Positions 20,102 to 32,322 are shown, counted from the first letter of the stretch. The stretch is DNA of 32,598 nt from Pilasporangium apinafurcum (GCA_001600495.1 BCKE01000015.1:1-32598); one strand, 5' to 3'. Program-made: numbers and translations. Notes: generated from the sequence alone by a model not told the origin.

Positions 20102-20983
20102 TGTGGATTACTCTATTCCATCAAAAACAAATACAAAGGCAAATCAATCATGCTACTCCAGACACCAAGGCAATAAATCCCATTTAAACGAGCAAGGAGG
20201 TAGGATAAAAGCACAAGCTGACTACTTTCACTTTTCCATCGTTTCCTCTACCGCTGCCAATATCAGCAGTAGCAAGCACTATCGTCCTCCATCCACTGAC
20301 ATGTTGTACATTACATGTATAGCACACACATAGAATGAAATGCCTACCTCTGGTGATCGTCTTCTGAGGTTCTCTTTAGCGCGCTTCTTCGGGTTTCCTG
20401 TAAACAACGGATGGATTTTTTTCTCTGATTTTTTTTGTTATTGCTAGTTTCACTTGGATAAAGTATAGGACCGTTTTTACTGTTCTTTTTTGATGTTGCA
20501 CCCACCAAATGGGTTTCTGCACTTGCTGAGCCCATATCACATCATAGTAAACACAAATTAAATCCAGTCTACCCGACCCATAATCAATGCTGATAACTCG
20601 CGACCCGGTCCGACCATAGAGTCATGGCAGCAATTCCAACTTCGTCACCCATCTTAGGTCAACTACGACACATGCATATGTAAACCGAAAACGAGTGTCT
20701 CATACACCAGTAAATCTTGGACATCAGCTGAGTCAAACAGGTCATGTTGAATATGCCAATGCGGTGGGAAAGCGAACGATAGGACATGAATTTTGCTTGT
20801 TATCCTCAGCAAGCATAACGCACTAATTTAATGTTTAAAACATTATACTAATTACTTTTCTGTTTTTTCGTGCCGTTAAAATTGGATCCAAAAGACGCAA
20901 GAAATGCAACGACCAGCTGCAAAATCAGCAGCATCCATTCTGCTCAACCAACGTTCTTCTGTGCTCTACACTGCTTTCGCTCC
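20102..20983. promoter_or_regulatory. divergent region between Rab2 and ULK4-like genes
   Basis: 882 bases between the start codons of two divergent genes. Both promoters should lie here. Between 20820 and 20870 it is AT-rich (taatttaatgtttaaaacattatac), including the inverted repeat GTTTAAAAC, just upstream of the kinase gene. A small minus-strand open frame, listed separately, lies in the middle. Confidence 0.4.
20344..20535 (-). CDS. possible small Lys/Ser-rich protein, doubtful
   Basis: A 63-codon frame starts at ATG 20535 (MGSASAETHLVG) and is rich in Lys, Ser, Asn and Arg. It ends at TAG just inside a possible donor (AGAG|GTAGGC near 20347). It resembles no family I know and could be chance, but such composition is also common in short basic nuclear proteins. 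If spliced it might extend into 20100-20270. Transcript evidence would decide. Confidence 0.2.
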   Translation of the reverse strand: MGSASAETHLVGATSKKNSKNGPILYPSETSNNKKNQRKKSIRCLQETRRSALKRTSEDDHQR

Positions 20984-23900
20984 ATGGAAAATTACAACAT
21001 ATACGACGAAGTTGGCCGCGGTACACACTCTTTTGTGTACAAGGCACGACGGAAGCGAAGCATCGAGTATGTCGCGGTGAAATCCACTGCCAAATGCCGG
21101 ATGGACAAGGTATGTATGGACAAACTTGTATATCCACTATAATTCCTATTCAATTATTTGCCATCATAATAAAAGGTACGCAATGGAGATATATGCCGAG
21201 TGACATTGTGGATTCTTGTGTGTGTATCTGTGCAGATTTTAAATGAAGTTCAAATCCTGCACAAGTTGGACAGTCGCTACGTGTTGAAGTTTTACAATTG
21301 GTATGAATCACAGAACCACATCTGGCTCATCTTTGAATATTGCATCGGTGGCGATTTGCTCAATTTGATCACACAAGATAAACGGTTGCCCGAGACAGCC
21401 ATTCGAGTATGTATGCTTTACTGATGGTCAACATAAAGCCAACTTATGTCTATTATTTCTGATGAGCACGTTATTATAATTGATAACCTTAGACGTTTGG
21501 TAGTGAATTGGTGGCGGGATTACAGTATTTGCATTCAAATGGGATTTTATTCTGCGATTTGAAGCCAGCAAATATTCTCATTGATGAGTTTGGATCATTA
21601 AAGGTATGTGCGGTGCTGTGTCTCGGCTGTTAAACGCTTTAGTTTTTATACAACGGAAACTAACAACCCATCAATTGACTTTATTTTGCATGAAGCTAGC
21701 CGATTTTGGGCTGGCGCGACGTATTCCGATGAGAGATACCAATTTCAATAGACAGGTAGCTTGACATCGCTAACCAGCATATGTGTGATAAAAATACTTA
21801 ATGCTGCATGGTCATGATGTCTCAGCTTGCTCCTGGCTCACCTAACTACATGGCTCCGGAGTTGTTCCAGCAGCCAGCGATTCACAGCTTTGTATCTGAT
21901 TTTTGGGCACTCGTACGCAAAATCACAGTGACATTCTTTGTTATACTCTTGAGAATTCTGATTTTGATATTTTCGCTTGCAGGGGTGTGTGCTCTTTGAA
22001 CTCTGTACTGGACGACAGCCGTTTACACACACAAATTTCTCCGAGTTGGCGCGAATGGTGGGTGGATGTTTTTTTACAAATGCGTGTGATTCTGCTACAA
22101 GTGTATTAACATGTGACCATACCGTAGATCCAAATTGAAGAGGTTCAATTTCCTATATCTGGAATTGATGTATCACCTGCGTTCTACGACTTGCTGTCGC
22201 GATTGTTGGTTAAAAATCCATATCAGCGGATAACTTGGTAGGAAGTTGTGATGACCATAATATGTTGCATTAAGTAACTTTGAGGATGTTTCTTGTTGCT
22301 ATTCTCGACAGGGATGAATTAATTGTACACCCATTTTGGAACAACATTCCTCGTCTTGCTAGAGTTCCGATGCCTGATCAAGAACTTTTCAACTCTCTCG
22401 CACCTCGCAGGTTTTGTGTCCCAATTTGATTGTAAAAGGAAAAAAACATGGGAGCTGTCTGATTGATTATCGATCTGTAGTGTAATACCTCGCCACATTC
22501 GAGCAGATCATTTGACCGCTGAGTCGGCCAAGACAGGGACAAGTTCTACCGAGCAAGCGGCATGCCAGCCAACAATAGATGCGTTGCTGTCCACTAGTCA
22601 TCAACCTATGTCATCTACTGAAACCAAGTTAACAGATAGCTCCAGCCAACGAAGCAGCGCAACCGAAGATGATGACCAAGTTGGAGTCTTGTCCGGCCTG
22701 GATGACGAAGAAGAGCAGTCTTCAGTGGCGATGAATACTGCAATTTATCCAGTGTCTGTTGCGCCCAAATCTCAGTTCACATATCCAGCAAAGAGCACAG
22801 TATCCGATTTCGAAGAGGAAGTGAACAATCATGAGGAAAATCACAACTTGTCATTGAAAGAAAACCGGGGTACAATACAAAGACCAAAAAGTAATGAAAG
22901 TTTTCATACAAAGCACACTGCCAAGAGAATAAAAGCACCAGCTACTGCGCCGCAAACGGCACCACCAGGACCTGCAAAACGGAGCACTTCGGCAATTCGT
23001 GCGAATGGACTTTTTGATCGGGATGGAAAACCCGGAGGTGGTTTGCGCAAAGTTTCTAAGCTCATCTATACGGCAACAGATTGCTTCGTCAAGCCCATCG
23101 TGTACAACAATGATATTGAGTTGATAAAAATGCCTCGAATCCAGGAGGAAGTGCTTAGCATTGAAATGATGTCACCGGATGATCTTCTCTCGTGCAGAAC
23201 CGACAAACTGGAAACTCATCTGAAGGAAATATACGTCTTCCTCAAATCACCCCAAGCGAAGGTATCGGAGAAGTTAAGCGCGCTCGGGTATCTTTTTTCT
23301 CTATGCCTGCATTCCAAGCTAGCAAATGTTGTCGTGAATAGCTCCATGCTTGTACTACTTACCAAGATGCTAACCAATGAAGTCACACAGGAGATGGAGC
23401 AATCAGGTTCTGTACACAGTTCGATGCTGTGCATGATCAGCCTTGTCCTCGGTGTTCTTTTTCGATTTGCAACTTTCATAGCGCCATCAACACCCGATCA
23501 ACTCCAGTCTCTCGTACGGCCATTAGTTCAGATTATACAAGTAGAAAGCGGATTGTCCAAGAAAAATGCCTCGGAATCTCGTTCGAGGGCCATAGCATGT
23601 CTCGGAGAGTTGCTGTTTTACATCTCAACCCAGAAGGATTGGGATTTTCCTCTACACGGGCTCATGTGCATGATATCATCGTTGGACGATCAAGACATGA
23701 TAGTACGGCATTATGCTGTTCGGACAGTATGCAACATGCTTATCCATTGTGGAGACGACTTAAAGCATCGACTGGTCACAGAACAAGTCATGTCAGCCCT
23801 ACTACGCGGGTTAATGCAATACACTGGTAATGCTGAAGAGGATCCCTCGGCCGTACACTCCTTCTTCCCACTTCGAACGTCAATTACTCAAGCGATCTCA

Positions 23901-26396
23901 CAGCTATTTAGGCATATCAGTATCCCGTCAACGTCTTCGACTCGATTATCGGTCCGATTGAAGAGTTCTATCCTAATGCTATTGGCAAAACCAAACCATC
24001 TGAGTGCAATTTGGCAGGGTGTGCAACATGGTGAAGAATCGTGTGATTTGGCAATAGCCTCACTGAATATTTTAAACACATTCCTCGAAATGAAGATTGA
24101 AGGCGTCACAGAAGCAGAACTAGCTACGATTGAAGAGAATAGAGAATTTGTACTAGGACGACTGGCCAGTTTTACGGATCTGAAGCGGATCTTAGAGATA
24201 CGATTCCGATTTGAAGATGAAGCACGGCGACACACGCAGTTCCAAATTGATTCCAATGGGCGAAAAAACGCCCAATTCGCATCTGGTATCATGGATTCTG
24301 GGAAACGTTATTCAGATGAGGATGGTGCACTTCCGGCCGTTCTGCGAGCAAAAGCAATACTGTTCCTTCATATTGGTATCCAGATGAACAGACAATTTGC
24401 ATTGGTATGCATCAACAACAACTATTTAAATTTTGTTGAGCGTGCGATGGCACCATTTGCAGCACAACTTCGTGTGAATGGAACAAATACAGACGACGTC
24501 GGTTCGATTAACAGTACCACCAGTACGTCCAATACCGTCTCGACGTCTTCAGGATCGTTTGCACATACGTCATCTTCGAGCTCACAGCGATCCCAGCTCT
24601 CAGTTACAGATATTTACCTTCTGCAATGTGCATTAAATATGACGAAATTATCCATTCGGACTGCTCTAAAGCTTGGTGCGGAATGTATTTCCGGCTACGA
24701 AAGGGACGCAGAAGCTGTGAATGGGGAAAACAAGCGACCAATCGTTGCATCAGCGCCGTTCCAACTCTTCGACCTGTTGCTGAAGAATACAATATGTCGG
24801 ACGCAATTGGTGACATATTTCGTGGTGAACGAAAACAAACAGTACACATTCTTTCTGCGATTGATGACAAAGCTATTGTTGCTCTTTCCTTCGGAAACCT
24901 TAGATGTTCCATATGGAACAACTATTGGAGTCCATGTGACCGAAACTATACTGCGATTGTTTCAATGCGCTTCGAATGATGCGAGTGAAATCCTGGTTGG
25001 GGAGACTGAAGTGCTTTTCACCCATCTACTTCCAACATTAACAGGACGACTAAGCGAAGTATCATGTGATGGGAGTGAGGAGGAGTATTCTGCCAACTGT
25101 ATTCGCATCATTTACCTCGTGCTATTGCATTTCCACTACAAAACCGTTGACGACACGATCCATTTGTTGCACAATTTATTTGTAAAGGAGCATTTGTTGC
25201 CCTGCTTCCATGTTCTGTTTACTGAAGCCAACATCAATGAAAATGTGTGGCGATTTGCTATTGAGCTGCTGTTTGGGTTACTCTCACGAGATCCACCATT
25301 GGTGATGGATGATAAAGAGCTGGCTACACTTGTTTCTTCGGTTATTGGGATTTTGCAGGCTCCAACAAAAATGGGGTTCCATACATTACCATCCAGTGCT
25401 ACAAAGATGCTCAAAATGCTGATTGAATCGAAAAAAATTACACTAGAACAGCTTTATAACGCCAATCTTGCGGACGGTATACTTTATGGGATCACGTTTG
25501 CAACAGGCTCGGCGCTTTTCGAATGTTTGATAGACTTACTGGAGGTGTTGCTGCATTTGTTGTATCAACGCTACGAAGCACTTCGTAAATTCGGGAGAAA
25601 CTCACTTCCTCCTGCTGGATTCGATCGGCTGGTTTACTGCAGTCCAATCGTTGTACAAATCTGCACATCAAATGCATTACATGAGCAACAGCAGTCCAGG
25701 TCGCCTCAACCACAAGAATCGCCTACTCGGAAACATATATCTATTGCTGGAAATATACAGGATTCGTCAATGAACTCGACACAGGAAACGAACGGCGATG
25801 TCGCTGACTTATCATCTCGTTGTCTAGTTTTCCTTTCTCAGGTGAGGGATTTTTACAGACCGCGTCAAGTTTTTTTGTGGAGTTCTTACAATTTATGCGT
25901 TTTTTCTCTTGTAGATATTTGGCGATAAGATGAATGAGCTAATACTGACGAAGTCTAAACGAAACAACCCTGACGATGTCATATCCAGGTAGACTTCCAA
26001 AGCTAATTGATAATGCTTCCAAATTAGGCAAATTAGAGGAGTACAAGTTGCTTATATCTGATACACCCTGTTGGTTTTTACAGATCGTTTATGTCATGTC
26101 TGGATCGAAGCAAATCTGCAAGCAACGTCGTGGTACTTCGTGTGCTCCTGACGCTCAAGAACTGTTTGCGGTGCCAAGGCAACAACCTCAGCGTCAGTCG
26201 ATGGCTGATCGACAATGTGCGATTGCATCAGTCCGTGCAAGCATTGGTGCTCACAAAGAATGAATCGAGTCCGCCACGAAGCGGTCATTCTAAACAGCAG
26301 TATAGAGATGCACAAACTATCCAGGAACAGATTTGGAAAACAGCATCCGATATCCTACGCTTGTGTCAGGCAACGTCACCGCAGCGAGTCACGTGA
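20984..26396 (+). CDS. ULK4: ULK4/RUNKEL-type protein kinase with helical-repeat C-terminus
   Basis: Eleven exons: 20984-21109, 21236-21406, 21493-21603, 21696-21755, 21826-21912, 21983-22057, 22128-22237, 22312-22410, 22481-25841, 25915-25988 and 26084-26396. All phases close, giving 1528 residues. The start MENYNIYDEVGRG matches the ULK4 and RUNKEL N-termini. Kinase motifs: Gly loop GRGTHSFV (11-18), VAVK with Lys33, LFCDLKPAN (Cys120 replaces the HRD Arg, Asp121, Asn126), DFG at 139-141, APE at 166-168, then SDFWALGCVLFELCTGRQPF. After about residue 290 a Ser-rich linker leads to about 1000 residues of Leu-rich helices like the HEAT/ARM C-terminus of this family. ULK4 and RUNKEL act on microtubules, in cilia and the phragmoplast respectively. 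Unlike vertebrate ULK4, the catalytic residues are present. The product is longer than human ULK4 (1275). Confidence 0.92.
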
Positions 26397-26482
26397 GGCA
26401 TCTAAGAAAATTTCTGTACATTACTTCTAGAAAAACTGTTTCATATTTTGCAAATTATCTCGCGCTCATCCTATTTTCTTGA

Positions 26483-29400
26483 TCATTCAAAGACATCACT
26501 ACTATTGGCACCAATGTCAATCGTCCAAATCGTTCCCGGCTTGAGAAATTTTACAAGCGCGCTTCTATCAGTTCGACTGGACAAGAGTTGTTTGCTCGGG
26601 TACGCAAAGATGTTGATTTGCGACGGTGCGACGTGCGCCACTTCTTCCACGTCGTAGAGGAACATTGCGCACTTCCATTTCACCTCATCAAAGCCGCCAC
26701 TGATCTGATCCATGTTCAATTCCATCGTTCGCACTTCTTCACCTGATTGTCCCATGCGTCGAAGATTCACAGTGCGTGTGCGATTCCGTGACCCGGAGAA
26801 CGAAAACCGATCGGAAAACTTCTTCATCAAGCCGCCACCACTGCTGTTGGAACTTGCGCTTGCTCTTGCAGCTGATCCCACAAAATCTGCTTCGGAACTG
26901 CCACTGTTACCGCGGCTCGTACGACCAAAATCTCCACTCGTTTCAGTGCCAGTCTCATTATCACTCCCACTGCCATGCGATCCCGTGCCATCATCATGCC
27001 CGTCTTTGCCGTTGAGTGCAAACCGAGAAATTTTGTGTACTGAAGCGCCAGTCGGCGTTAGCACTCCAAGAGAACCAGACCCACCGCCAGCAGTTGATGA
27101 TGCTGATGCACCGGTGTGGTCTTTTTCGTTACTAACCCCGCTACCAACACCAGTTCCCGTGTTCGTGCTGGAATGCCCACCCCCTCGTGATAACAGCTGC
27201 CTTGTAGTTGCAAGCAAAGAGCCACCTCTACTACTCGCCTGTTGCTGCGCGGCTTGTTCAGCGATCTTCGCCTTTGCTGAGAGTGCTGCCTGTTTCGCAA
27301 TGCGCATCATCGCATCATTAATCGAGTGATGTAGAAGTGCGTGTTGCAACTCAGCGAGCGCCTCCCGCATTCGTTCCTCTTCCTCTGAATTAGCTACTGC
27401 CAAATAACTTTGGTGTTTGTCGGATCCATGTGAGAAGATGCCATTCATTCGAGACGCTTCTTGGATTTTTTCCAAAAGCACGTATTTTAAATGCTTAAGC
27501 GAAACAGTCCTGGATTCGATGTGGTCTGTTTCTGCTGTTGCTACTGAATATTCTGTTGCGATGGACGATTTTAATACTCGAGAGATGTACTCTTCCAGTT
27601 CAGTACAAAACGTTTCTGCCAATGCCTGTGTCGATTGTCCGCACTGCACATACAGCTAACACCGCTTAGTTTCTTCACATGAATTACAACAGAAAATAAG
27701 CAGACGAACGCAAAATACCTTTTTTTCAGAAAAGAGCTCGCTTGATCGCTGTTGAGAAGTAGTGCTAAGATAACCCAGAGGCGACGTAACAGGTGGAACT
27801 GGAAATGCCTGGGAGAAAAAATCTACCAAATCCTGAGGACTTGATGCAGCTGCTACAGGTACGGGTGGCGCTGATGTTGTTATCGAAACAGGTAATGGAG
27901 CTGTTGATGGAGTGAAATCACCAAAGCCGTCGTCAGCGTCGCCTTCTGCTTGCGCATCAAATGTACTTGATGATTGCTGAAAGTCATCAAAGTCATCAAA
28001 GCCATCATTTTTGTCTGCACTCTGAGTAAAATCCCCAAAATCATCGTCTGGTTCGAATGTGTTTGAGCTTTGTGCAAAGTCCCCGAAATCCTCGTCAAAC
28101 TCACTAGCTTCAGCGATAACTGGAGCAGTCGAACTCTGCGTAAAATCTCCAAAGTCGTCTCCTACCTGAGTAGATGGATCAATATTTGGTGTTGCAGATA
28201 TTATTTCAGTCTGAGGCGATTGCTTTGAAGTATCTGTGCTTGCATCGCTCTCAAACTCGTCAAATTCAATGCCTTGTTGCTCAAATGTGGCTTCGCGAGT
28301 ATAAGTTGTTGCTGTATCCGAAGGTTTGTCGTTCTGTGTGAATCCTCCAAATTCGTCCTCTAATACGACAGTGTTTTCTTGAGGTGTTGCTTGCGATGTA
28401 AAGTCCCTACTATCATTGTCTGCGTGAAAGCTTTCGGCTGGGTGTGAAGTATTAAAACTGTCATAGTCATCCTCTTTTGAGATGGGTGTATCGTCGATTG
28501 AATGACATTCTTGGTCTTTTACATACGCAACATCACCACTATTCCCGCGCTCTAGACTGTCAACAGCTTCACGAGTGAGTGCGGCATCTTTTGATTTTTC
28601 ATCACCAATACAGGTGCTCTTGGTGACTTCGTATAATTCAAGTGAATTCGAATCGACACGTGCTTGTGGATCCATACTAGCCACGTCACCTTGGACTGGC
28701 TCGTATCCTTCTGATTGCGCATCTTGTGGATCACTTTCAGCATCTTCACTCGCTGATGCGGATGGGTTCAGCGAAATAAAGTCGAAATGGGAGAAAGAAG
28801 AAGACTCTGATGGCTCCATCGTGACCTTCTCACCTACATTGGCAGCAGTAATCGATTCTTCGACTTTGATTGCGTCTGGGATAGCGAATTCATTCTCCCA
28901 TTGATCATCAAAACTCGATGAATTAGTTTGTTCCGCTTCTACGGGAAACGCTGGCTCTTCTTCTGAGCCAGTGCCTTCTTGTGCAAGAGCAATTCCACCA
29001 CTAAACGGATCAAGTGTAGAGGCAATGTCTACTTCGGCAGAATCACATGCTTCATAATTTCCTTCAACATCGGTCGTTGTGGATTCTGACTGTAAAACGA
29101 ACGATCCGTAAAGAGATGCCGGAGCCGATGATGATGACGATGGTGGGGGCGGTGCTAACAATTCGGCGTCCAAACTGAAGAGGTCATCATTGGCAAAGAA
29201 GGATGGATTCGAGGCACTACTTTCTCCGAACGTCGGGTTTGAGATGCTTGCTACAGGGGAAAACGATAAGAGCTGTCCCGTCGACATTGCTGAAAAGGAT
29301 GATGACATGGATGACGACATTGATGCTGATGATGCAGACAATGAGGATCCCGGTGGTGGTGGCAATGGCAGGAATGAAGGCGGTACTTTCTTCTCTTCGT

Positions 29401-30037
29401 CGGTCGTCGAACTCACTGTATTCAAATCATTAGCAGAGCCAATTGCACTACTTGCCGTTGTTGTCGATGTGGTGATGTTCACAGAAGCAGACGCACTTGA
29501 TGGAGCAGGATTCGACCCATTGTCCAAGCTAAACTTGTTGGAAAAACTCGAGCTCGCACTGGTTGGTGCACTTTTCGAGAGCCCTAACGGCGAGAAACTA
29601 AGCAGTTCACGGTCTTGAATCGGTGACGGCAGAATACCAGCGAATGGGTCATCCTTCGGTGAATATGGCTTCATCACTGACGGAGGAAGAGACGATAACG
29701 AAGATGTCCGTGGAGATGCTACAGGTGAAAACGACAAAAGCTTTGGCGAACCCAGGATGTTCTTATTGTTGCTACCAGCTAGCGATGCGCTGATCGATGG
29801 CTCGCTTCGTGTACGTGTATCAGAAACCGTAGTAGCAGCCATTCCGCCGTAGGCGTCCGCAAACGGATCTGCATCAAACTGTTCGATTGGATTCGGTATT
29901 GGCCGCTCTGCCGCCGCAAATGCCGCAAAATCATCGTCATCATGCGCCGCAGAAGATGGTGCATGTGCAGCAGACCATATTTCCGTTGTCTGTGCCGCTG
30001 ATTTCCCGCTTGTCATGGACGCATTGCCGCTTTCCAT
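26483..30037 (-). CDS. DPF/DFGDF-motif protein, putative clathrin-adaptor accessory factor
   Basis: Two minus-strand exons, 27719-30037 and 26483-27655, joined by a 63-nt intron, give 1163 residues. The N-terminal two-thirds is low complexity with short linear motifs: DPF three times (DADPFADAY, KDDPFAGIL, TLDPFSGG), LLSFSP three times, and a cluster of acidic Phe motifs near residues 600-720 (DEFGGF, DDFGDF, DEDFGDF, DDDFGDF, DDFDDF, DGFGDF). DPF motifs bind AP-2 appendages and acidic FG-F motifs bind AP-1/GGA ears, so this is probably an endocytosis or TGN sorting factor like aftiphilin. Exon 2 encodes a helical region (LEEYISRVLKSS...), Ala-rich coiled coil, Gly/Ser linkers and a folded-looking last 90 residues of unknown family. 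Two in-frame acceptors 12 bases apart (27655, 27643) could give isoforms. Confidence 0.72.
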
Positions 30038-30505
30038 CCCTCCTGCCGATCCTATCTTTGCCTGGGCGTGCGTAGTGGAATGAATATTCAGATGCGAAGC
30101 TCCTGGACACGTTTCATAAAAAGAGAGTCCAAGTTATTTATCAATTATCGTTTCTATATATCAGATAATAGTGATATACTGCACTGTTCGAATCAGTGTG
30201 TTACTATGTTGTGTCACTTAAGTACGTTATTGCCATTTAACCTTTTTTCCTCAGGTGCAGTAGAGAAAGTAGAGTTGTAGTCTATGAAGTAGACATTGTT
30301 TTACAGTGTTAGTTTCTACTGGGCTTCTCAATAGCGGAGCATATTGAATTCAAGTATTTACCACCTCACGTCCATCTATTGAGTGTCGCTTCAACACTAT
30401 TCGCCAAAACAGAAAGAACCGCAGTTTTGAGAAACAGTATAATTAAAATGATCGAAAAGATCAAACCAACTACGAGGCGTTCTTGTGTTTGAACGTTGTG
30501 GTGAA
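30038..30505. other. region between adaptor-accessory gene and Fanzor-type gene
   Basis: 468 bases between divergent genes. It should contain the promoter of the minus-strand gene and any left end of the Fanzor-bearing element. A short inverted repeat GTCTA...TAGAC lies at 30281-30295. No terminal repeats or target-site duplication could be recognised. Confidence 0.35.
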
Positions 30506-32322
30506 ATGGCATCAACGAGTGACGGTATTGAAGAGAACACCACTAAAAAGTGGAAAGCTCGACAAAAGCAAATAGTCTACACAACGGTGAAGACTGGCTG
30601 GAGAAAGTTCTCCAAAGACAAAAGAATAGCAAAAAAGATTGATGAGGCTGTGCGAGGCATCTATGCTGGCATCCGCCCATGTTCTGCATATATTGCAAGT
30701 TGGCGAAGAACTCCATTGGATAATAACTTTTTCAATCGACGCACACCTGCAATAGCCAACTCGGGCGGCAGCGGAGAGGTCCATTCTGACTTGGAGACCA
30801 GTCTAGACCTTTACAGGACCCAACACCCTTCAGTTTATGAATCGACAGAGAAGAAATCCTATATGAGTCAGATGTTGGTTATGATCGCTCAATAAGCAAG
30901 GCAGAATCTTCAAGTCAGCAACCGATTGACGTTCTACTCCTGGTTGCGTAAGTGGATGCGCTTGCAGATACCTCTTCATAACAGCGCCTATTTTGAAAAA
31001 CACCAAGACAAGATAATCAAGAGTGCTATTTCACTGCTGGTCTATGCAAGCACCCAAACTCAGCATAGCTTATCCGCCTTGATCCCCGTGTACTCCAGGT
31101 TCAAGAAGTATCCCATCCCTACTGCGAAGATTGTTTGGATGCAGGAGTTATCGGATAGAGTGAGAAACGAGATCGAACCGCTGCCACTCGACTTGAACAA
31201 GTCACCAGAACGTCACATGCCCTTTCTCGGCACAATGCTGACAGACATACAAACTCACATGGATGATGGAATGAAGGGTTGCCGAGTCTGGTCTCTGCTT
31301 CCACAGAAACACTTCAAACCCATTTTCATCAAGATCAACATCATCGTCCTGAAGCATCTTGCTAAGGCTTTGGGTGACCCTGTTGAGCTTTACGCCGACG
31401 AAGCTGAGTTATGGCGCACGTACTTCAATATAGGTCTTGTGACCAAAGTCCAGCGAAAGGAGTTTGTGCACTTCATCTCGACCGACGGTATGTCAGTTGG
31501 TGTGACAATCTCCCGTCCAAAGCTTTCCGCGAGAGAGCAAAAAGAGGGATTTTCTCTTGAAGACCGGATCATCGGTTTAGATCCAGGGAGAAAGAAGATC
31601 TTCACTGCTGTTGTCTACAAAGATGAAAGCATGGCTACGCTGCAAAAATTGAAAGAACGTGAAACATGAAGTCATCCACTGGTCTAAGGGTTGTGTCTAT
31701 AGAGTGCGGCTACCATAGACGAACAAAGTTGACGAAAGAGTGGATTGATGCTGAGCCTGACATCAAAACCTTCAATGAAAACGTTCCTTCGACAAAAGTT
31801 CCAGACCTTGCCTCCTATTTGAAACGGGTGAGATTTTGTCTCGTGTATTTGGATCGTCTTCTTAACGTGTATTCATTAAAGAAGATGAAGAGGCTACGAT
31901 GGTCGACCTACATCCGTCGACAACAGACGTACGAGAAGGTAGTCAAGAACCTTACAGGTAGCGATAAACGAACTGTTATCGCGTATGGAGATGCAAATTT
32001 CGTAAGCTCAGCTAAAGACGGCATTGCTGTTCCCGCAACGACCCTACGGAAGAAAATTGGTTCCAGATGTAGTGTTGTTGATGTGGACAAGTTCAGGACG
32101 AGCAAGCTGCGTTGTGCTTGTCACAAGAAGATGAAAGAGTTAGTCCTTGACGGAAAAATTGTCAGTGACGATCTTTATGGCGTGCGATACTGCAAAAATA
32201 GTGAATGTCATCGCACATTGTGGGACTGTGACAGCAACGCCGCAATCAACATTTTGAGACTATTCATCGACGAAGTGAAGAAAAAGAGGAGACTTAAAGC
32301 CTTCACGAGGGGTAAAGGATGA
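30506..32322 (+). pseudogene. Fanzor (eukaryotic TnpB-like RNA-guided nuclease), disrupted
   Basis: The reading starts at ATG 30506, reaches a TAA at 30893-30895, continues in the same frame to TGA 31667-31669, then carries on one frame over to TGA at 32320-32322: about 605 residues in total, usual for Fanzors. N-terminal and wedge-like parts include CRVWSLLPQKHFKP and FVHFISTDGMSVGVTISRP. RuvC-like motif I is IIGLDPGRKKIFTAVV. Later come WRLRW-like LRWSTYIRRQQTYEKV, VIAYGDANF, VDKFRTSKLRCACH (zinc knuckle, partner Cys in YCKNSECHRT) and WDCDSNAAINIL, equivalent to the RDxNAA motif III. The family cuts DNA guided by an omega RNA and travels in transposons. One stop and one frameshift suggest decay or sequencing error. 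Splicing cannot rescue it: candidate introns are under 32 nt. Confidence 0.85.

Noticed and set aside
26712-27329. Plus-strand open frame of 205 codons opposite the adaptor-accessory gene
   Set aside because: Antisense to the Gly/Ser/Ala-rich linker region; Pro/Leu/Ser bias and no family resemblance.
29190-29618. Plus-strand open frame of 142 codons
   Set aside because: Antisense to the Ser-rich N-terminus of the DPF/DFGDF gene; no domain, and the opposite strand is clearly coding.
30865-30910. A 19-31 nt GT-AG interval that would remove the TAA in the Fanzor frame
   Set aside because: Far shorter than any intron in this window (63 nt minimum), so splicing is unlikely.
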